A DNA stretch of 47,677 nt, taken from the NCBI GenBank assembly GCA_020054495.1, contig JAHWGK010000020.1, forward strand, positions 1 through 47,677, read 5' to 3'. Of this stretch, positions 42,671-47,677 are shown piece by piece; position 1 is the first letter of the stretch; each line of letters opens with the position of its first letter. Position numbers and translations under genes: made by a program. The notes beneath the pieces were generated by a model. It saw only the letters and a program-made list of their open reading frames with translations, did not search any database and had not been told where the DNA came from. The stretch is from Thermoplasmata archaeon. GTDB lineage: Archaea; Thermoplasmatota; E2; DHVEG-1.

Positions 42671-43714
42671 TTAGAATTTACTCTCCGCTATCCAATTCTT
42701 TCTATTATATAGATCAGAATATAATCCAGAAATACAAAATTTAAATGAATCAAAATTCCATCCTGGAGGTATTCTACCTAAATCGAATAAATCTGCCTTT
42801 GAACTAACCGTTTTTGGAATTGTAGTCACAGCGCAAATAAACCCACTTTCTTTAAGTAAATTTATTATCTCAGCGTTGAAATCATCAGCTTGACCATTTG
42901 GATAACAAAAAGTATTAACAGGTTTGCTAAGTCTTTTTTCGATATCTTTTTTTGACTGCGCAATCTCATGTTTTACCTGTTTTAGTGATATCTTTGATAA
43001 TATTGGGTGAGTAACTGTATGGGCACCAAAATTGATTCCATTTTCATTCATTTCTTTAACTTCTTCCCAAGACAATATCATGTCCCTGCCCATATTTTTG
43101 GGAATATCTACATCCGATATCTTCACAAGTTTTGCAAGTATATCATCCTTCTTATCTTCAGGTACCCTTTTGAATCTCTCCAAAATACTGTTAAGAGATT
43201 GTGATATATTGTTCAGAGAATATGGTGAAATAACTCCAAAATCTTCAAGCTTGAGCATATTTAGCTTTGTGTTGTATAGGACATATCCAATCTTGTCCCA
43301 CCAGAATATGTTATCAGTGCCGATATGTCCAGTTGTCAGAAAAACTGTTGCTGGTATGTTGTATTTTTTAAGGATTGGAAAAGCGTTTGTGTAATTGTCT
43401 TTATATCCATCATCAAAGGTAACAACTGCTGTTCTTTTATGTAATGGTTTTTTTTCTACTATGGCTCGAACTAATTTTTCAAGGGATAAAATTTCATGAG
43501 TCTTTGCAATATATTTCATTTGTTTTTCAAAATCTGATGTTTCTACAGTATCAATTGACCAACTATCATTTTTAGCAACTATACGATGATATACAAGAAT
43601 AACCACTTTTGATTTGAGATTACTTATGATATGACTATAAGTATTAATTAATCCAAAACGATTTGCAACAGAAATAATTGGCCGGGCAAATGTTTGTTTG
43701 TGGCTTCTGTTCAT
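42671..43714 (-). CDS. Polysaccharide deacetylase (CE4/NodB family)
   Basis: The 347-residue protein has VVILVYHRIV, the catalytic TFDDGYKDNYTNA (first Asp as base, second as metal ligand), HTVTHPILS (two metal-binding His) and TFCYPNGQADDF. The enzyme removes acetyl groups from N-acetylated sugars. A basic N-terminus without clear signal peptide suggests action on lipid-linked or cytoplasmic glycans. It is first of the surface-glycan group and on the same strand as the glycosyltransferase, 67 nt beyond that gene's stop. ATG 43714 follows GGGCGGT. Confidence 0.88.
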   Translation of the reverse strand: MNRSHKQTFARPIISVANRFGLINTYSHIISNLKSKVVILVYHRIVAKNDSWSIDTVETSDFEKQMKYIAKTHEILSLEKLVRAIVEKKPLHKRTAVVTFDDGYKDNYTNAFPILKKYNIPATVFLTTGHIGTDNIFWWDKIGYVLYNTKLNMLKLEDFGVISPYSLNNISQSLNSILERFKRVPEDKKDDILAKLVKISDVDIPKNMGRDMILSWEEVKEMNENGINFGAHTVTHPILSKISLKQVKHEIAQSKKDIEKRLSKPVNTFCYPNGQADDFNAEIINLLKESGFICAVTTIPKTVSSKADLFDLGRIPPGWNFDSFKFCISGLYSDLYNRKNWIAESKF

Positions 43715-43781
43715 TTTCTATTACCGCCCATTTTTTATAGTGTGATTGGTATTTTTTTCAGTGTTCATACCAAATGATATT

Positions 43782-44885
43782 TTATTTTTTCTCAAAAACA
43801 TTAATTAAATTATTGACTGTGTTTTCCCAAGTGAGATTTAAAACACTTTTTCCTGCGTTTTCTCCCATTTTTTCTCTTAATTTTTTATCTTTTATCAATT
43901 TCTCCAAAATCTGTAATAATTCCTTATCATTTTTAAAAAAATAGCCGTTATAATCATCTTTTAAATAATCTCTAATAGCTCCAATATCCCTTGTTAAGCA
44001 GCACACCCCAGATTTTAAAGCCTCTAATGTTGAAAGAGAATTTGCTTCTGTAACACTCGGTAAAACGAAAATATCCATTGCTCTATAATATTCAGCGACT
44101 TCTTGATGGCTAATAAAACCAGTAACTTTTACATCCTTTTTATTGTTAAAAATCCATCTCTCTGAACCATCTCCAACAATCAATAAAAATATATTATCAA
44201 ATTTAGATTGTAACTTTAAAAATACATTTAACAAAACTATTAAATTTTTTTCTCTACTTATTCTTCCTACATAGCCTAAAACAATCTTATCTTCAAAAGA
44301 AAATTTACTTTTCCCTGGTTTAAAAATATCAGTGATACCGATAGGAACTATCTCAAATCTTCCCTTTACTCCAATTTTTTTTAGCATACTTTTGATAGTT
44401 GGAAATGATACTAAGACCGTGTTGTTATTATTTCTTAAATACCATCCAACAAATGCTTTAAGTAACGATTTCCCAATATTTCTAATGAAAAAAGGTATAT
44501 GAACAGCTTCTGGAAATAATTCCCAATCAATAGAATGAACATAAGTAAAAAATGGTTTTTTGTATTTTCTTGCATATTTTAAAGCAAAAAATGAAGCAGC
44601 AAGAGGAGATGCTGATTCATGACTAAAAATAATATCACATTTTTTAACTTCTCTTTTTATAATTTTCCTATTAATTTTTGAAGGACCATAATCGATTTTA
44701 ATGAATTTATATAATGGAAATGTTATTAGCCTAGCATCTTCATATGTTTCATCGCTATAATGAGGAGCTATTATTGTTACTTCATACTCCTTAGTTAATA
44801 GAGGGATGGTTTTATCTATAAAAACAGAAACTCCGTCAACTAAAGGTTTCAATGTATCAATAAATATTAACAACTTTTTTTTCAT
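43782..44885 (-). CDS. GT4-family glycosyltransferase
   Basis: ATG 44885 is chosen: it comes 4 nt after the preceding stop and has AAAGTGAT upstream, while ATG 44903 lies inside that gene without a site. The 367-residue GT-B protein has TLKPLVDGVSVFIDKTIPLL (N-terminal glycine loop), FEIVPIGITDIFKP, VLGYVGRISREKNL, LLIVGDGSE and the nucleotide-sugar site LPSVTEANSLSTLEALKSGV (ExxxxxxLEA variant). It adds a sugar to a glycan or glycolipid, retaining type. Coupled to the alkaline-phosphatase-superfamily gene. Confidence 0.88.
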   Translation of the reverse strand: MKKKLLIFIDTLKPLVDGVSVFIDKTIPLLTKEYEVTIIAPHYSDETYEDARLITFPLYKFIKIDYGPSKINRKIIKREVKKCDIIFSHESASPLAASFFALKYARKYKKPFFTYVHSIDWELFPEAVHIPFFIRNIGKSLLKAFVGWYLRNNNNTVLVSFPTIKSMLKKIGVKGRFEIVPIGITDIFKPGKSKFSFEDKIVLGYVGRISREKNLIVLLNVFLKLQSKFDNIFLLIVGDGSERWIFNNKKDVKVTGFISHQEVAEYYRAMDIFVLPSVTEANSLSTLEALKSGVCCLTRDIGAIRDYLKDDYNGYFFKNDKELLQILEKLIKDKKLREKMGENAGKSVLNLTWENTVNNLINVFEKK

Positions 44886-44889
44886 TTTA

Positions 44890-45771
44890 CTAATCACTTT
44901 CATGTTTTGATATTAAATCATAGAGCTTAGATGGCTTTTCAATTGTTTCTCCAGTACTACTACTAAAAAATGCATGGTCGCTATGCATTCCCCATGAAGT
45001 TTTTTTAGGCTCCATTCGTTCCATTCCATGATCTGAGATGATATAAATAATTGATGTGGGACATCTTTCTTTAACTATTCCAACAAATTCATTAATTTCA
45101 AGGTAATGCTTCATCATTAGAGTCAGTGGCTTCCCCATATCCATATGTCCTAGGTTGTCTAACATTGATGTGTACCAAAAAATAAAATCAAATTCTTGTT
45201 TATCTAAAGCTGAGAAAAATTGTGATTTATCATTCTGATATTGTTCTAAAATATATTTTCTATAGGGCTTTTTTTCTCCAGCAATAGCTCTTTCTGTATA
45301 TTTTTTTTGAACTGGACCGCTAACATTTTTTCCATAGCTTGGGATACCATTTGTCCAAGGATTCTGAAAGAAATTTAATATTGTAGGGAGATTTTTATCT
45401 TTTACATAATTTGCAGTTGTTTCAAATGGATCTCCTCCAATCGCAGGTGCAAATAGATGTTCAAAAACCCAAATTCCTAGTTTTTTTGGGACAAATAATC
45501 CTAATATTTTAACCCACTTTTTTTCACCAAGCTTTTCATCATTTCCTATCAGTTTTACATATTTATTCCAAACATCAATAATTTCTTTATCCACTATTCC
45601 TGTTAACATACTACCCCAAATTGGAGGAGTAACAATAACCTTATAATCAGAAAGACTTAATTTACAATATTTTGTTTGCATTAAATTTTTTAAGCGCCAT
45701 TCTGTAACCAGATCATATTCAAGCCCATCTATGCCCAAGACAATTATTTTTGGATGTTTAGAATTGGTCAT
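44890..45771 (-). CDS. Alkaline-phosphatase-superfamily protein (phosphodiesterase/nucleotide pyrophosphatase type)
   Basis: The 293-residue protein has metal and nucleophile motifs of the superfamily in order: VLGIDGLEYDLV (Asp), TPPIWGSMLTG (Thr nucleophile in the family's TxPxW/S context), WYTSMLDNLGHM (Asp and His), IISDHGME (Asp-His) and HSDHAFF (His). No signal peptide. Such proteins hydrolyse phosphodiesters or transfer phospho groups, and in glycan loci they may modify sugar-phosphate linkages. It is cotranscribed with the GT4 gene. Confidence 0.82.
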   Translation of the reverse strand: MTNSKHPKIIVLGIDGLEYDLVTEWRLKNLMQTKYCKLSLSDYKVIVTPPIWGSMLTGIVDKEIIDVWNKYVKLIGNDEKLGEKKWVKILGLFVPKKLGIWVFEHLFAPAIGGDPFETTANYVKDKNLPTILNFFQNPWTNGIPSYGKNVSGPVQKKYTERAIAGEKKPYRKYILEQYQNDKSQFFSALDKQEFDFIFWYTSMLDNLGHMDMGKPLTLMMKHYLEINEFVGIVKERCPTSIIYIISDHGMERMEPKKTSWGMHSDHAFFSSSTGETIEKPSKLYDLISKHESD

Positions 45772-45944
45772 ATTTTATTCTCTCGTTATCCGTTTCTAAT
45801 AAGTATAATATTTATAATTTATGCAAATTTGTGAGATATGGGGCGAATACTTAATATTTTTCATAAATAAAAATTTCTATGAGTTTTGTAAAGTTTACAA
45901 GCTCAAACAATAAGATCATGGTAAGAGATTGCCATTTTAGTCAA

Positions 45945-46002
45945 CTTGGGCGCTAAGTTGTTCTTTAAATAATTCTTTTATTATTTTTCAACAGCGCCAA
46001 AG
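45945..46002. repeat. Strong inverted repeat between divergent genes
   Basis: The left arm GGCGCT (45949-45954) plus GTTG (45957-45960) pairs with CAAC (45989-45992) plus GCGCC (45994-45998), with flanking CTT/AAG also pairing. The loop is a 28-nt A+T tract. The 350-nt interval 45772-46122 holds nothing else I recognise; this hairpin could lie in a 5' leader or be a regulator site. Confidence 0.5.
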
Positions 46003-46122
46003 ATAAATCAGATTCATGTCAGCATGATACTAATTTGAAATCCCATTTAAATTCTGATTATGTTTTTAACTAATAGCCAATTTTATAAAAGGATAGATAT
46101 TCTGAATTTAAGTTCAGATAAA

Positions 46123-47049
46123 ATGATTAATAAAATTCTTGTGACTGGATGCTTGGGTCAACTCGGTTCTTATCTTTCTGAAGATATACTTGACACTGGT
46201 ATAAAAGTAATAGGTTTAGATAATGGAATAAATAAATGCTCGAATACTCCTGAGACAGTAAATAGAATTACGATAAACGGAGATATCTGTGATGAGAAAA
46301 TTGTCAATAAAATTCTTACTGACGTTGATGCAGTGATTCATTGTGCAGCACAAGTCAGTGTTGAAAAATCTCTCATTAATCCAAAATATGATGCAGAAAA
46401 TAATGTGATAGGCACACTAAATCTTCTTCAGGCGGCAGCTAAATCCCTGCCTATAAAACGTTTTGTTTATATCAGCACTGCGGCTTCTTATGGAAGTCCA
46501 GTTGAACTTCCAATAAATGAAAACCATCCGCAAAATCCTCTTTCTGCATACGGATTAAGTAAACTCACTTGTGAAAAATATGTGTATATGTTTTGGCAGA
46601 TTCATAAGTTGCCAACAGTTATAATAAGACCTTTTAACTTCTACAGTAAAAGAGCAGATCCAAAAAGCCCGTATTCTGGAGTTATTACTAAGTTTATAGG
46701 ACGTATTAATGGAAATAAACCTCCGATTATCGAAGGAGATGGCTATCAAACACGTGATTTTATTCATGTAAAAGATGTTGTACAGATGATACGTTTGGTT
46801 TTAGAAAATGAAGATGCTGTTGGAGAAGCCTTCAATTGTGGACGTGGGAAACCTACGTCAATTAAAGAACTTGCAGAAATCATTACAAAAGTTTCAGGAA
46901 AAACGTTTGAACCAATATTTACTGAAGAACGCAAGGGTGATATAAAACATAGTTATGCTGATATTAAAAAAGCAAAAAATGTATTAGATTTTAAACCAAA
47001 TATTAAGATAGAAGATGGGCTGGGGGAGCTTATTAATTCTAAAAATTAG
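46123..47049 (+). CDS. NAD-dependent nucleotide-sugar epimerase/dehydratase (UDP-glucose 4-epimerase-like)
   Basis: ATG 46123 begins INKILVTGCLGQLGSYLSED, right at the Rossmann motif; an upstream ATG at 46060 would add 21 residues with no family match. The 308-residue protein has DAVIHCAAQVSVEKS, the catalytic YISTAASYG and YGLSKLTCEKY (YxxxK), RPFNFYSKRADP and GDGYQTRDFIHVKDVV, which are marks of UDP-sugar epimerases. It probably makes a sugar nucleotide for the surface-glycan genes on the opposite strand. Confidence 0.9.
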   Translation: MINKILVTGCLGQLGSYLSEDILDTGIKVIGLDNGINKCSNTPETVNRITINGDICDEKIVNKILTDVDAVIHCAAQVSVEKSLINPKYDAENNVIGTLNLLQAAAKSLPIKRFVYISTAASYGSPVELPINENHPQNPLSAYGLSKLTCEKYVYMFWQIHKLPTVIIRPFNFYSKRADPKSPYSGVITKFIGRINGNKPPIIEGDGYQTRDFIHVKDVVQMIRLVLENEDAVGEAFNCGRGKPTSIKELAEIITKVSGKTFEPIFTEERKGDIKHSYADIKKAKNVLDFKPNIKIEDGLGELINSKN

Positions 47050-47069
47050 AAGTTTACCAGGAGTAAGAA

Positions 47070-47216
47070 ATGGAAAATAAGGAATATATATGCAAGTATT
47101 GTGGTAAAAAGATGCATAAAGTTGATTATGAGATATATAATGGTTACTGTAGTAAATGCAGAGAGATCTTAGACTGGAAAAAGACACTAAGTGATATGAA
47201 GCAATTTAAAAAATAA
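47070..47216 (+). CDS. Small zinc-ribbon protein, 48 residues
   Basis: ATG 47070 follows CCAGGAGT, 20 nt after the epimerase stop. The product has YICKYCGKKMH and GYCSKCREIL, two CxxC pairs 16 residues apart, then a basic C-terminal helix (DWKKTLSDMKQFKK). This fits a single treble-clef or ribbon zinc finger, in operon with the epimerase. Function unknown. The T-rich interval 47217-47356 separates it from a convergent gene. Confidence 0.7.
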   Translation: MENKEYICKYCGKKMHKVDYEIYNGYCSKCREILDWKKTLSDMKQFKK

Positions 47217-47356
47217 TATTCTTTTCATAAAAGCTTGAATATAGATTTAAAAATTCGTCATTGAATTGAAAACAGAATGTAACCATATTGTTTTTTTTTA
47301 TTTTTGCAGATATAAGTAATAAAAAAGCTATTTCGCTCATTCATTTTATATGGGAT

Positions 47357-47677
47357 TTATTGTTTTGTTAAAGTAGTTGTACCACCAGAATCTAAATCTG
47401 TTATTGTGATCGTTTTTTCACTGTTTGAAAATTTAATATTACCTGTTTGTGTTCTTCCTTCAATTGTAACAATTAATTTGTTATCTTCAACTTCCCATGT
47501 ACCGTTAAAACTCATTGTATCTTCTAAATATATTCTACTAACTATATATGTACTATTTAAGTAGAACGTATAGCTTATCATCATTTCGTTTCCTTCATAT
47601 AACGAAGTGTTTATCCAGGTTCCTATTAATTTTTCTTCGTCATTATTAATTTGGTCTTTCTCACTTTCAGAACATCC
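47357..47677 (-). CDS. Lipoprotein with lipocalin-like (DUF5640-type) domain, partial
   Basis: The frame is open from the right edge; the N-terminus lies outside. It begins GCSESEKD, a Gly-Cys that looks like a lipobox, then KLIGTWINTSLYEG, a first strand usual in small lipocalin-like domains, and SFNGTWEVEDNKLIVTIEGR with later strands (EKTITITDLDSGGTTTLTKQ). The visible part is 106 residues, close to the length of such a mature protein. It should be anchored outside the membrane and may bind a small hydrophobic ligand. Confidence 0.65.
   Translation of the reverse strand, partial: GCSESEKDQINNDEEKLIGTWINTSLYEGNEMMISYTFYLNSTYIVSRIYLEDTMSFNGTWEVEDNKLIVTIEGRTQTGNIKFSNSEKTITITDLDSGGTTTLTKQ

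Overview
The window is a low-G+C (roughly one third by eye) archaeal chromosome segment. Archaeal marks are Taw3 of wyosine synthesis, a tRNA-Thr with a U discriminator, UbiA prenyltransferases, tandem winged-helix regulators, TATA-type promoters, stand-alone CheY-like receivers and many secreted PKD-domain proteins. The peptide-degrading secretome together with aryl-CoA ligases fits a heterotrophic Thermoplasmatota lineage, for example relatives of Marine Benthic Group D. That placement is inference; there is no rRNA or other marker gene.

Region 1 (1-13.4 kb, almost all minus strand) is a secretome island. It encodes a NosD-type beta-helix protein (cut by the window edge), a jelly-roll/PKD protein, an M28 aminopeptidase, a secreted pyroglutamyl-peptidase-like (C15) protein, a caspase-like protein, an FG-GAP/PKD protein and a papain/C39-like protein. 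Five intact proteins and one gene fragment end in the same 31-36 residue tail: MPRNK (or IPRYR) right after the last PKD strand, then a short amphipathic helix. An M14 carboxypeptidase at 20.7 kb may carry a divergent version. The tail looks like an unnamed C-terminal sorting or anchoring signal. The island also holds decayed tails, an orphan signal peptide and a duplicated promoter segment, so genes have been gained and lost here by recombination.

Region 2 (13.3-25.9 kb) is mostly metabolic: AEC permease, PaaK-type CoA ligase, SSS symporter with a small accessory protein and an unusual inserted Ig-like domain, saccharopine-dehydrogenase-like enzyme overlapping Taw3, M14 peptidase, SerC and a receiver protein. 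It ends with an RNase HII gene interrupted by a 43-nt out-of-frame insertion inside its DEAGRGP motif, directly behind a LAGLIDADG endonuclease gene, then tRNA-Thr.

Region 3 (26.0-42.5 kb) looks like a biosynthetic locus made of two related modules. Module A has a B12-type radical SAM protein, a CrtC/AttH-like lipocalin protein, a methyltransferase, a UbiA prenyltransferase and a winged-helix regulator. Module B repeats UbiA, B12-radical SAM and CrtC/AttH-like proteins and adds two PaaK-type ligases, two SDR oxidoreductases and another SAM-fold protein. A conserved 22-bp element lies 3 nt upstream of TATA boxes in front of module A's radical SAM and UbiA genes, and once more at 20.6 kb. Together these suggest a modified prenylated lipid, quinone or pigment pathway that I cannot match to a described one.

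Region 4 (42.7-47.7 kb) is a surface-polysaccharide group (polysaccharide deacetylase, GT4 glycosyltransferase, alkaline-phosphatase-superfamily protein, sugar epimerase) followed by a small zinc-ribbon protein and the 3' part of a lipoprotein gene. I saw no rRNA, CRISPR array or transposase.
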